64,000 nt of DNA. Origin: Clostridiaceae bacterium Marseille-Q4149 (GTDB taxonomy: Bacteria > Bacillota > Clostridia > Oscillospirales > Oscillospiraceae). Both the position numbers and the translations under genes were made by a program. The notes under the pieces were generated by a model. That model ran no database searches. It was not told the origin of the DNA and saw only the letters and a program-made list of their open reading frames with translations. This document shows positions 29,587-37,802 of the stretch, piece by piece. Within the stretch, counting starts at the first letter, position 1; each line of letters opens with the position of its first letter. Location of the stretch: positions 2,108,001 to 2,172,000 of the forward strand of contig CP073691.1 in the NCBI GenBank assembly GCA_018228685.1, read 5' to 3'.

Positions 29587-30136
29587 GCTCGCGTCTTATG
29601 GTGTATTTTTCCTTTGGCGCCCTGAGTAAGATATTTTCGACTTTTCCAATCAATCCGCCGGAACCACTTGTATGCCCTCGACTGTACAGCAGGTTGATCG
29701 CACAGGCTATGTACTGAATGTTTTTTCCCAACTTGCTGGGGGCGACCCGATCGCCGGGAAAAATATCAACGAATATCCCCTTGTGATAGTGCTTTTCCCG
29801 CTCAGATTCGCCCTGCAAAAACGTCGTGTGGTCTTTCCTGATTTTGGTAAAATTTTGCGTAAAATCCGGGTCTGTTCGCGTGTTTTGCAGAATATACCCC
29901 TTTGGTGCGGCTTCATTCCAGATGGCAAGAAGCTTTTCATAGTCCTCCCGCGGCATCATCAAGTCAATATCATCGTCCCACGGGATAAAGCCCTTATGCC
30001 GCACAGCGCCGATCAACGTACCATACGCCAGAGAATACCGCAGCCCATACTCCGTACAGACCTGATGGATCACATCCAATATCTCCTGCTCGGTTGCCCA
30101 AATCTGCCGCTGGAGCTGATCTGGTATTTGCTTCAT
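29465..30136 (-). pseudogene. licD: LicD-family phosphotransferase, C-terminus lost
   Basis: The first ~200 residues are a good LicD: YGLRYSLAYGTLIGAVRHKGFIPWDDDIDLMMPREDY with the DDDID metal site, then GIFVDIFPGD. After about KYTIRRERAEKS the reading frame enters epsG-derived DNA and gives an unrelated tail before stopping. LicD proteins normally continue for ~50-60 more residues with a final GDYM-type motif that is absent here. It overlaps the BCCT transporter gene by 4 bp. Activity is doubtful, although the metal site remains. Confidence 0.75.
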
Positions 30137-31662
30137 GCCTGTGTGTCCTTTCTCTCCTGTAAGTAGCCGGACGCATCCCTGAAGAAGCTCGCTACGATAA
30201 TGAGGATGATAATTCCAATGGGAAATGCCGCGATGATTGATACAGATTGCAGACTGTGCATGGAATTCTCAGAGAATATCAACGCTATAGGCAGAAGAAT
30301 GAATACCACAGCCCAGAAGGTGCGGACTCTTTTATCCGGCTCTTGCTCCGGCTTCAACCTCTTGTACGAATAGCTCGAAACAACCATTGTCAGCGCATCA
30401 AACGTGGTGGAATAGAAGGCAATCATTGTAACCGCCAGCAGAATCAGGCCGACCTCCGTTAGCGGAAGCGTATCAAAGATCTTCATAATTGCCTCGGAAT
30501 AGTCCCCGCCCGCTGCGACAAAGCCCGTAATATCAAGGCCGTGTTTAAGCTGCTGCGCAAGGCCGTAATTTCCAAGGATAATGAACGAGGTAAACGTCCC
30601 TGCAAGCCCCCAGCCGTAGCCGCCGAGAATGGTATTGCGGATCGTGCGTCCCTTGCTGATCACGCCAATAAAGAACGGTGTCGCAACGCACCAGACCATC
30701 CAATATGCCCAGTAATAGATCGTCCAATTTTGCGGGAAACTCGTTTCCCGCAACGGATCCATCCATGTTGACAGGCCGATAAAATTCTGGACAAGATTGC
30801 CTATGGCAGAAAAACCTGTTTCAAGAATATACCGGGTTTCACCGCCGCCAAACAGAACGTATGCAAGCAGTGCAAAGAAGCAATAGCTGCAAATGGCGGC
30901 GAGCTTCGCGATTCCTTTCATGCCGAACCAGACCGTAAAGGTGTAGACTGCCGCGATCATCAAAAGGATTGCTATCGTTAACCCGATGCTGTCCTGCAGG
31001 CCAAACACACGGCTGATTGCTCTGGAAAGCAGCGGCGTTGCGAGAGAAAACGTCGTCGCTGTGCCCGCAATCAGCGCAAAAATCGCAGTCAGGTCGATCA
31101 CACGCCCCAAAACTCCATCTACCCGGCTTCCCAGCAGGGGGCGGCAGGCTTCAGAGAATTTCTGCTTATCACGGCCGCGGATATGGATCATAAAGCCGAA
31201 TGCAACCGCGAGCACGATATAAAAGCCCCACGCGATAGGTCCCCAGTGGAAAAGCGGGTAAGTGGACGCCCATTTCTGCATGCCGCCCATCATTTCCACC
31301 TGCGATTCATTGGCATACAGCGCCCACTCGCACAGCGAATAAAACAGAATATCCGCAGCCATGGTGGATGTAAAAATCATAGTGCCCCACTGAAAAGAGC
31401 GATATTGCGGCTTCTCACAGTCGCCAAGCTTGATCTTGCCGAATTTGGAAAAGGCTATGTAAAGCGTACAGCCTACGATGCCAACGCCGAGCAGTGCATA
31501 GTAGAGGCCAAAGTCATCCCCCAGAAAGCCGCGCACCACGCTAAGGACGAGCTTGGAGCCTTCCGGAAAAATCATAAACAGCGCACATACCGTCAGTACG
31601 ATTGCCAGCGGCACCAGCATAGATACCCAGTCAAGCTCTTTTTTCAGTGTGTTTTTCTTCAT
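30133..31662 (-). CDS. BCCT-family transporter (choline/betaine/carnitine type)
   Basis: 509 residues with twelve predicted helices. BCCT landmarks are present: the tryptophan-rich FHWGPIAWGFYIVLAVAFGF at about 137-156 and WMVWCVATPFFIGVISKGRTIR at about 328-349. The family takes up trimethylammonium compounds by H+ or Na+ coupling or exchange. Lying between licC and licD, it most likely imports choline for the phosphocholine branch, replacing the LicB permease of classic lic loci. The substrate is inferred from context. Confidence 0.88.
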   Translation of the reverse strand: MKKNTLKKELDWVSMLVPLAIVLTVCALFMIFPEGSKLVLSVVRGFLGDDFGLYYALLGVGIVGCTLYIAFSKFGKIKLGDCEKPQYRSFQWGTMIFTSTMAADILFYSLCEWALYANESQVEMMGGMQKWASTYPLFHWGPIAWGFYIVLAVAFGFMIHIRGRDKQKFSEACRPLLGSRVDGVLGRVIDLTAIFALIAGTATTFSLATPLLSRAISRVFGLQDSIGLTIAILLMIAAVYTFTVWFGMKGIAKLAAICSYCFFALLAYVLFGGGETRYILETGFSAIGNLVQNFIGLSTWMDPLRETSFPQNWTIYYWAYWMVWCVATPFFIGVISKGRTIRNTILGGYGWGLAGTFTSFIILGNYGLAQQLKHGLDITGFVAAGGDYSEAIMKIFDTLPLTEVGLILLAVTMIAFYSTTFDALTMVVSSYSYKRLKPEQEPDKRVRTFWAVVFILLPIALIFSENSMHSLQSVSIIAAFPIGIIILIIVASFFRDASGYLQERKDTQA

Positions 31663-31665
31663 ATC

Positions 31666-32385
31666 TCAATTAACCCTTCCTCTATATGATGAATCCGCCT
31701 CGCAAAGCTCTGTGAAGCTGTCAATTTCGCGCAGATCTTCCGCTGAAATGGGGTAAACGCCGAACTGGTACTCATCAGGGTGGCAAAACATTGCAACATC
31801 ATCCCAGTAAATGCTCCGATTTTCGTTTTGCACAAATTCCAGTTCCAAGTGCTTTCTGAGTCGCTGCCCATCTTCTGCTGTCCAGCGTGACACACTGAAG
31901 AGCTGCCAGCCGTGATCGCCGCCTGTGTGGCTGCATTTTGTCACGATCCCATTTTTAACCGTCAACAGCCATTCGTTTGTAGCTCTGTCTGTCCAGGCGC
32001 AGCTATACCCGGAGCGGGTAAATTCCCGGTGAAGGATCGCCGGGTTGCGGATGATCTGATCGCCGTCCAAAATAATCGCGTTGTTCAGGTATTCACGCGC
32101 GACATAGAGGGACGCGATGTTATTGCACTCCGCGTACCATGGATTTTCTATCAGCGTAATGCCGTTGTACTTTTTCGCCCATTCATAGAATTGCTCTTTT
32201 AGGTATCCGACCACGACATAAATCTCGTGGATTTCATTCTCGTGAAGCGCCGCGATGATCGTATCGATCATGCACACGCCATTTACTGTGACCAACGGTT
32301 TGGGAGTCGTCAGGGTCACAGGGCGCAGCCGCTGGCCGATGTCCGCAGCCATAATGATTGCACGTTCTACAATATGTTCAGACAT
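31666..32385 (-). CDS. licC: LicC-like CTP:phosphocholine cytidylyltransferase
   Basis: 239 residues from the ATG at 32385, which overlaps the licA stop (ATGTCTGA); an earlier ATG would overlap licA by ~95 bp. The nucleotidyltransferase signature is AIIMAADIGQRLRPVTLTTPKPLV at about 10-33, followed by VVVGYLKEQFYEW, NPWYAECNNIASLY and ILDGDQI. The usual AAGxGxR loop reads AADIGQR, a substitution at the first glycine. The rest agrees with LicC, which makes CDP-choline from phosphocholine and CTP. It feeds LicD. Confidence 0.82.
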   Translation of the reverse strand: MSEHIVERAIIMAADIGQRLRPVTLTTPKPLVTVNGVCMIDTIIAALHENEIHEIYVVVGYLKEQFYEWAKKYNGITLIENPWYAECNNIASLYVAREYLNNAIILDGDQIIRNPAILHREFTRSGYSCAWTDRATNEWLLTVKNGIVTKCSHTGGDHGWQLFSVSRWTAEDGQRLRKHLELEFVQNENRSIYWDDVAMFCHPDEYQFGVYPISAEDLREIDSFTELCEADSSYRGRVN

Positions 32386-33292
32386 AATCTCTGCCAAATA
32401 CCTCTCTATATTCTCGGAAGAATATCTCACTGTATTCTCTTGCGTAGTCATATTGACGTTGTGTGTAAGCACCGAACTCTACACCACAATGACGCTTGAA
32501 CTCGCACCAGTTGCTCCACACAAGGCCACTGACAGCAATATAGCAATATATCTTCAGGCGGGTGGCTTTATCGCAGCCATCAGAGAAATACAGGTCTATC
32601 AGTTTCTCAGCTGAGTCTCTATCGTACATTGCATAGATAATAAACATTGCGACGTCCAAGTGCGGGTCCTGCATACCAGCATACTCCCAGTCGGTGAGCT
32701 TAATCTCCTCGCTTCCATCTTTTCCAGTCACAAACAGGAAGTTATCTGGAACAGCATCGATATGACAGAGCTGGATGCTCTTTGGCTGTGCGTCAATATA
32801 GCCTTTCAAGCTAAGGACAGTCTGCTTCGTTTTATCATAATCCGCGTAAACGGAAGGCGCACCATTCCAAAGGCTCTGATAGAAAGCGAGACGTTCCCAA
32901 AGATCGAAGCTATGAGAAACGTGCAGCTTCTGCGCATGGAATCTTTTTAATGCTGATAAACAACGCTCAACTTCTTCCCAGTTACTGCTGTCACAGACGT
33001 GGGCATCCGTTAAATAGGCCGCAATTTTAATTCCTGTTTTTGGATCAAAATAATAAACGTCCTCGCTGATTCCCAGAGATGAAATTGCATTATATACCGC
33101 GTGCTCTTGTTTGCGGTTAATCAGGCGATCCGTGCCCTCTCCCGGAATGCGGATAATATATCGCTTATCGTCCATGCAGAACGAATAGGAACGGTTGGTC
33201 ATTCCGCTTTTCATTGCCCGGAGACTCTTAACCTTCTCAGCGCGGCAAAACCCACAGGATTCAATTATTTGAGGAACATCCGAGACCATCAT
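32378..33292 (-). CDS. licA: LicA-like choline kinase
   Basis: 304 residues; the ATG at 33292 is chosen because GGAGG lies 8 nt upstream. The aminoglycoside-phosphotransferase/choline-kinase fold is shown by MTNRSYSF and YIIRIPGEGTDRLINRKQE near the N-terminus, the catalytic CHIDAVPDNFLF (Asp179) and the metal-binding DWEYAGMQDPHLDVA (Asp201). It phosphorylates choline as the first step of CDP-choline formation. It begins 4 bp after the epsG-like gene and overlaps licC, so the pathway genes are tightly coupled. Confidence 0.88.
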   Translation of the reverse strand: MMVSDVPQIIESCGFCRAEKVKSLRAMKSGMTNRSYSFCMDDKRYIIRIPGEGTDRLINRKQEHAVYNAISSLGISEDVYYFDPKTGIKIAAYLTDAHVCDSSNWEEVERCLSALKRFHAQKLHVSHSFDLWERLAFYQSLWNGAPSVYADYDKTKQTVLSLKGYIDAQPKSIQLCHIDAVPDNFLFVTGKDGSEEIKLTDWEYAGMQDPHLDVAMFIIYAMYDRDSAEKLIDLYFSDGCDKATRLKIYCYIAVSGLVWSNWCEFKRHCGVEFGAYTQRQYDYAREYSEIFFREYREVFGRDYV

Positions 33293-33296
33293 AACC

Positions 33297-34451
33297 CTAA
33301 CCTCCAAAAAGACTTGTGATAAACTGCCACAGTGTGATAGATGAGTATCCGCTGCCAAATCCTTTCGATACGCCAAATTCGTACAGAAAATAGATGAAAT
33401 ACAGCACAGCTGCGCAAGCTGTAACATATTGCGCGGAACGCTTGGTGAACAGCTTCTTTATCATCCACGGAAGCGTGATCGCCGTGGCAATCTCAAAATA
33501 TGCTGCCATTCGCGCAAACAGATTTGCCGCCTGAACCAATCCGATCATCAAAATAAATGCGCTGATGAGGCTCATGTTAGCAAACAGATTTTCCACCCTT
33601 GTCGAGTTTGAAAAAAGCCTCTTACGAAACACTAATGTGAGCAACGCAGGCACCCAGTAAACAGCAACGCGCAGAACGTTGATGGCGTTATTATCAAACA
33701 CCTCGATCTCTGCCACCAATGCTCCCATAGACTGCGCATATTCCATAAACGCACCAAGGGTTGCATCGTAAGTCGCCATTGCAAAAAGGGCAGCTCCGAA
33801 AAATGCAATGGTAACTTTCCCCCACGGCTTTCCAAAAAGCAGCGGCACAATTGCAAACATGAATGCATGGGTATGAAACAGGACCGCGACAAACACCAGC
33901 AGGTAAAATCTCACATATTTCTTGTCTATTGCATACGGCAATGCCAAAAGCAGGAAAAACATTGCAAAGCATTGCTTTAGTGCCGCAATATACATGACAT
34001 ATGTACCGATAGAGAAAAAAACAAGCAGTGAAAGCGCAGGGCTGACAGAGTATTTCTTACAAAGCTTAACAACCGCAAAACTGCTGAGGAATGCTGGGAA
34101 AAAGAAGTAAATATGATAGTCAGTCGTGATATCACGCATAGCATCACGATACAATTCCGAAAGAGGATTACCCGTCCAGTCCAAAAGACCGTTTCTTGCA
34201 AAATAGTCTGCGACAGACTCTGAGTCCATAAAGTGGGCGATATATGTTCCCGTATCGTTATAGCTTGTCCGTAGGAACGAAAAGCATGTCATCCACACGA
34301 TCGCGGCAATCATAAACACGTCCGCCTTGCGCAGCATGAAGTGGCAACGCCCAGTCTGGGGGCCCTCCAACTGCATGGACGTGGGATAATAAACCTGAGA
34401 CAGATACATCAGAAAGACGCAGCCCCAATAGAGCAAAATCAGCTGCCGCAT
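33297..34451 (-). CDS. epsG: EpsG-family membrane protein (putative polysaccharide polymerase)
   Basis: 384 residues with ten or more hydrophobic helices. The sequence fits the EpsG family: SYNDTGTYIAHF loop, YFFFPAFLSSFAVVKLCKKYS, and the repeated aromatic helices to the C-terminus. EpsG-like proteins play the Wzy role, joining repeat units on the outer face. A decayed second copy lies at 29332. It follows a GT4 gene by 2 bp and precedes licA by 4 bp. Confidence 0.85.
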   Translation of the reverse strand: MRQLILLYWGCVFLMYLSQVYYPTSMQLEGPQTGRCHFMLRKADVFMIAAIVWMTCFSFLRTSYNDTGTYIAHFMDSESVADYFARNGLLDWTGNPLSELYRDAMRDITTDYHIYFFFPAFLSSFAVVKLCKKYSVSPALSLLVFFSIGTYVMYIAALKQCFAMFFLLLALPYAIDKKYVRFYLLVFVAVLFHTHAFMFAIVPLLFGKPWGKVTIAFFGAALFAMATYDATLGAFMEYAQSMGALVAEIEVFDNNAINVLRVAVYWVPALLTLVFRKRLFSNSTRVENLFANMSLISAFILMIGLVQAANLFARMAAYFEIATAITLPWMIKKLFTKRSAQYVTACAAVLYFIYFLYEFGVSKGFGSGYSSITLWQFITSLFGG

Positions 34452-34453
34452 GC

Positions 34454-35551
34454 TCAGTTCCTCACTGCCGCAGGCAGGCCGAGGCCATCCAGCGTCTTTG
34501 CCACCACAAGCTGTTTATCAAACTTACGCTCAACGAGCGCGCGTCCGCTCTGCCCCATCTGCACCTGCCGGTCAAAGGATTGCTGCGCGAAATCACGCAT
34601 GGCTTGGGTCAGGCCCTCTGCATCCTGTGCCGGACACAGATACCCGCTGACGCCATCCTCCACCGCTTCGCGGCAGCCGGGGATATCGCTGGTGATCAGG
34701 GCGCGGCCTGTGGCGGCACCCTCCAGCAGCACGTTGGACATGCCCTCATGATAGGACGGCAGCACCACACAGTCCGCCGCCTCATAAAACGGATGCACAT
34801 CCGTCTGGAACCCATGAAAACGCACGATGCCATCGGCAACCAGCTGATCCACCTGCTCTTTGTAGGCGTCCTCATAAAAGCCCACCACATCGAAGGCGAC
34901 TTCCCCACCAAATTCCGCTTTCAGCGTTCTGGCCGCAGAGAAAAACTCGTCCACGCCCTTTTCCTTCATAATGCGCCCCACAAACAGGAAGCTGCACACG
35001 CCGTCATCCCCCATGGGAACGCAGGGATACTCGTCCAGATTGATGCCCGCACCGGGAAGCACACTTACCTGCCGGTGGGAGATGATCTTTTTGTTCAGGA
35101 AAAACTGGGCGTTCTCCTCATTCTCGAAGAACACCGTTTTTGCCTTGCGCAGGGCGCTGCGATACATCACCGACACCACAGACGACAGCACCGGCTTTTC
35201 AAACGCCGTGCCCAGTCCCTGCACGTTGGCGACGTATGGGATACCCTTGGCCTTGCAGGCTGTGCCCATATAGATATTGGGCTTGATGGAATAGGTGACC
35301 ACCATGTCCGGCTGAAGCTCGTCCAGCATCTGCCGGTACGTCTTCAGCAGCTTCATATCCTTGAAGGGGTTGATGCTGCGGCGGTCAATATCCGTCTCGA
35401 TGCAGCGCAGCCCCATGGCCTGCAGATCGTCCTCATGCCCCACAAAGGGCGTGCTGAGAATGACCTCGTGCTCCTGCATCAACGCCTCCACCAGCTCCTT
35501 GCGGAAGCGGTAGAACATATAGGAATGGTTGGTTGCGATCAGAATCTTCAT
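34454..35551 (-). CDS. GT4-family glycosyltransferase
   Basis: 365 residues from the ATG at 35551 (GGAG upstream, overlapping the preceding stop); a longer upstream frame lies in the phosphoglycosyl transferase gene. MKILIATNHSYMFYRFRKELVEAL, FVGRIMKEKGVDEFFSAAR and VVLPSYHEGMSNVLLEGAATGRALITSDIPG identify a GT4 enzyme of the CapM/EpsD kind. As the second gene after the initiating transferase, it probably adds the second sugar. The C-terminal EX7E glutamates are present. Confidence 0.9.
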   Translation of the reverse strand: MKILIATNHSYMFYRFRKELVEALMQEHEVILSTPFVGHEDDLQAMGLRCIETDIDRRSINPFKDMKLLKTYRQMLDELQPDMVVTYSIKPNIYMGTACKAKGIPYVANVQGLGTAFEKPVLSSVVSVMYRSALRKAKTVFFENEENAQFFLNKKIISHRQVSVLPGAGINLDEYPCVPMGDDGVCSFLFVGRIMKEKGVDEFFSAARTLKAEFGGEVAFDVVGFYEDAYKEQVDQLVADGIVRFHGFQTDVHPFYEAADCVVLPSYHEGMSNVLLEGAATGRALITSDIPGCREAVEDGVSGYLCPAQDAEGLTQAMRDFAQQSFDRQVQMGQSGRALVERKFDKQLVVAKTLDGLGLPAAVRN

Positions 35552-36165
35552 TTCTTGTTCTCCATCCTGTGCAGCTCCCCGGTGCCGCCCTCTACCACAC
35601 CGTCTCCGATCAATGCGGAAATGGCCGTTCCGAAGAAGCAGCGGCAATCAAAGCTGAAGCTCATACGCTGCACATACTCGCCGTCCAGACGCGCCTTGTC
35701 AGAAATCTCCAGCTCATCCCGGCCGCAGATCTGCGCCCAGCCGGACAGGCCCGGCTTCACATCGTTGGCACCGTACTTGTCGCGCTCAGCCAGCAGGTCC
35801 TCCTGATTCCAGAGGGCCGGGCGCGGGCCGATGACGCTCATATCACCCCGCAGAATGTTCCAGAGCTGCGGAATCTCATCCAGCGATGTCTTGCGCAGGA
35901 ATTTCCCCACCCGCGTGATGTACTGCTCCGGATTCTCAAGAAGATGCGTGGGCATATCGTGTGGCGTGGACATCTTCATGCTGCGGAATTTATAGAGCTG
36001 AAAATATTTTTTGTGGATGCCCACGCGCTTCTGTGAGAAAAACACCGGGCCGGGATCGTCGATCTCGATGGCAATCATGATAAGCAGAAACAGCCACGAG
36101 GCCAGGATCAGACCGACCAGTGACAAAATCACGTCAATGATGCGCTTCACATATCGTCTGTACAT
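35548..36165 (-). CDS. Initiating phosphoglycosyl transferase (sugar transferase, PglC/EpsL type)
   Basis: 205 residues, the short monotopic form with one N-terminal hydrophobic helix (about 8-32). Conserved motifs: FSQKRVGIHKKYFQLYKFRSM, SLDEIPQLWNILRGDMSVIGPRP with the catalytic Asp-Glu, and VKPGLSGWAQICGRDEL. The enzyme places the first sugar phosphate on undecaprenyl phosphate and so starts repeat-unit synthesis. It is the first gene of the ~23 kb operon, ~120 bp from the promoter. The extra helices of the longer WbaP form are absent. Confidence 0.92.
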   Translation of the reverse strand: MYRRYVKRIIDVILSLVGLILASWLFLLIMIAIEIDDPGPVFFSQKRVGIHKKYFQLYKFRSMKMSTPHDMPTHLLENPEQYITRVGKFLRKTSLDEIPQLWNILRGDMSVIGPRPALWNQEDLLAERDKYGANDVKPGLSGWAQICGRDELEISDKARLDGEYVQRMSFSFDCRCFFGTAISALIGDGVVEGGTGELHRMENKK

Positions 36166-36231
36166 GTAATTCGGTTCCTATCAGTCTTGCAGGGTATCAT
36201 TCCCCCGGCAAGGACAACTTAAAATCTCCCG

Positions 36232-36277
36232 CAAATAGTCATATTCCGCAATCTGCTATGCGAGATATGACTATTTG
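36232..36277 (-). promoter_or_regulatory. 13-bp inverted repeat in the leader of the polysaccharide operon
   Basis: CAAATAGTCATAT (36232-36244) and ATATGACTATTTG (36265-36277) are perfect arms around 20 nt. They fall just downstream of the expected transcription start, so the leader RNA would begin with a hairpin. No U-run follows, so it is not a simple terminator. An operator or an RNA element for antitermination or stability are possible. The role is inferred from position. Confidence 0.6.
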
Positions 36278-36285
36278 GCTATTTA

Positions 36286-36314
36286 ATTATACAGCAAACA
36301 ATGCAGTTACGCAA
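36286..36314 (-). promoter_or_regulatory. Promoter of the polysaccharide operon
   Basis: On the minus strand: TTGCGT (36309-36314), 17-bp spacer, TATAAT (36286-36291). The -10 is perfect and the -35 matches 4 of 6. The first operon ATG is at 36165, giving a leader of roughly 115 nt. The -35 box lies within the end of the truncated DUF6198 gene. Confidence 0.7.
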
Positions 36315-36981
36315 TGGCATTCAGTAAAAATCTGTATGCCAATTTCCGTGTGAAAAGCCGGGAAATCATCGTGGAAATGGCGGCCTGAGAGGCTTCAAAA
36401 TCACAAAAAAGCGTCATTGCAAAGATGTCGTTAAGTTCGCGTGCGATTCCCCGGATCCACGGCGATTTTGCAAAAATCAGGCAGGGTTTGGGAGCATCCC
36501 AAAAGTCGAAATGTGCAGTCTGCCCGCAGGGCTGAAACGCGCATTTTGACCGTGTGTCCGGACACCGGATGTGCTTGCTATAGGTGTGGAACATGGCGGA
36601 AACACCGGCCGCGCAAAAAAACATCCCCAGCGCATAGTAGATCACGCGCAGCCAGACGCTGCCCGCCGGAAGCGCGGCGCCAAGCAGCATGAAAGCGTCC
36701 AGCGCAAAGCCGTAGACGACCGCCGTGACAAAGGAGAAGAGATATGACACGCGGAAGCGCAGCAGCAGGCACATGGCGAGCAGCAGCACAGCCTGCAAGC
36801 AGTATTCCGCCATGCCGAAGGTGACGAAGCTCCACACGGGAGACAGCCAGCGGTAAAGAAGGTATGCAGGCGCGACCACCATGGAAGCGCCGAAGTCGGC
36901 CTTTTCCATCAGGACAACGCCCAGCGCGACAAATACGATGCCGAATACATAGGCAAGCTCCGTGCTGAATGTTCTCTTCAT
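36307..36981 (-). pseudogene. DUF6198/YitT-like membrane protein, C-terminus replaced by repeat DNA
   Basis: From the ATG at 36981 (GGAGG upstream) about 135 residues match the DUF6198/YczE-like membrane family (TFSTELAYVFGIVFVALGVVLMEKADFGAS, SPVWSFVTFGMAEY) with four helices. At FHTYSKHIRCPDT the frame enters the unnamed repeat described at 36484-36581 and then low-complexity foreign sequence up to the stop. Members of this family are normally ~215 residues with more helices. The last third is therefore probably not native. The gene follows the KdpE-like gene and is separated from it by a terminator. Confidence 0.7.
36484..36581 (+). repeat. Unnamed island repeat, copy 1
   Basis: Two blocks, GGTTTGGGAGCATCCCAAAA (from 36484) and GTGTGTCCGGACACCGGATG plus TGCTTGCTAT (to 36581), recur nearly unchanged at 43737-43791 in the same orientation. 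Each block has a palindromic heart (TTGGGA..ATCCCAA, TGTCCGGACA). Here ~44 bp of extra sequence separates the blocks. The copy lies in the 3' part of the DUF6198-like gene. Confidence 0.7.
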
Positions 36982-37000
36982 TTTTGATCCTCCAAACAAA

Positions 37001-37045
37001 AAATGAGCCTTCTCCGTTTGGTATAGAAACGGAAAAAGCTCATTT
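37001..37045 (-). terminator. Terminator after the KdpE-like gene
   Basis: AAATGAGC (37001-37008) pairs with GCTCATTT (37038-37045), and inner arms TCCGTTT/AAACGGA extend the stem. On the minus strand it ends in TTTTTTG. It separates the two-component genes from the truncated DUF6198-like gene. Confidence 0.8.
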
Positions 37046-37088
37046 ATGTTGTACCACGCCTGTCAAGCGGCGCAGAACTTTGGCAGCG

Positions 37089-37802
37089 CTATGCCTCATC
37101 CTCCGCCAGCATCCGGTATCCGACGCCAAGCTCATTGATGATGTAGCGCTTTTCACCGGGCGTCACGCCCATTTTCTTGCGGATGTTCTTCATGTTGACT
37201 TGCAGCTTCTTGACGCTGCCATAGTCTGAATACCCCCAGACCGCCCGAATGATGGCGGCATACGTCAGCACCTTCCCCGCATGGACGGAGAGAAACGCCA
37301 TGATGTTGTACTCCGTCTGAGTCAGGTCGATCTCTTCTTTGCCAACAAAGACCTGCCGCGTATCATAGTCGATCAGCAGATCCTGAAGGCGGAATTTTCC
37401 GCCGGGGGAACGTTCCTCTTCTTTGCTGTGCCGATGGCTGCGGAGAACGGCGCGGATACGGGCCAGCAGTTCCTCCGTCCCAAAGGGCTTGGTAATATAA
37501 TCATTCGCCCCCAGATCCAGCGCCTCCACCTTGTCCCGCTCGTTGGAGCGGGCGGAGAGCACAATGATGGGCACGGTGTCCGATTCCCGGACTTTCTGAA
37601 TCAAGTCCAAACCATCCCGATCCGGCAGGCCGAGATCCAGAACGATGAGATCCGGACGATGGGAGGCGTACATCATTATGCCGAGCGCACAGGTCTCCGC
37701 GCAGAGCACCTGATAGTCACTGGTTTCCAGATTGGCTTTGATAAAGCTTCGGATGTTGGCCTCGTCCTCTACGATCAGGATCTTGTACTTGTTATTGCCC
37801 AT
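37089..37802 (-). CDS. KdpE-like response regulator (OmpR/PhoB family)
   Basis: 237 residues from the ATG at 37802; a longer upstream frame overlaps the kinase gene and is rejected. The receiver domain (ILIVEDEANIRSFIKANLE, phospho-acceptor Asp in LIVLDLGLPDRDG, switch lysine in YITKPFG) is followed by a winged-helix output domain (LTQTEYNIMAFLSVHAGKVLTY, VNMKNIRKKMG, GVGYRML). Sequence style is closest to KdpE, which controls potassium uptake. It overlaps the kinase gene by 11 bp. TrkH/TrkA genes lie on the other side of the divergent promoter and are the likely target. Confidence 0.85.
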   Translation of the reverse strand: MGNNKYKILIVEDEANIRSFIKANLETSDYQVLCAETCALGIMMYASHRPDLIVLDLGLPDRDGLDLIQKVRESDTVPIIVLSARSNERDKVEALDLGANDYITKPFGTEELLARIRAVLRSHRHSKEEERSPGGKFRLQDLLIDYDTRQVFVGKEEIDLTQTEYNIMAFLSVHAGKVLTYAAIIRAVWGYSDYGSVKKLQVNMKNIRKKMGVTPGEKRYIINELGVGYRMLAEDEA

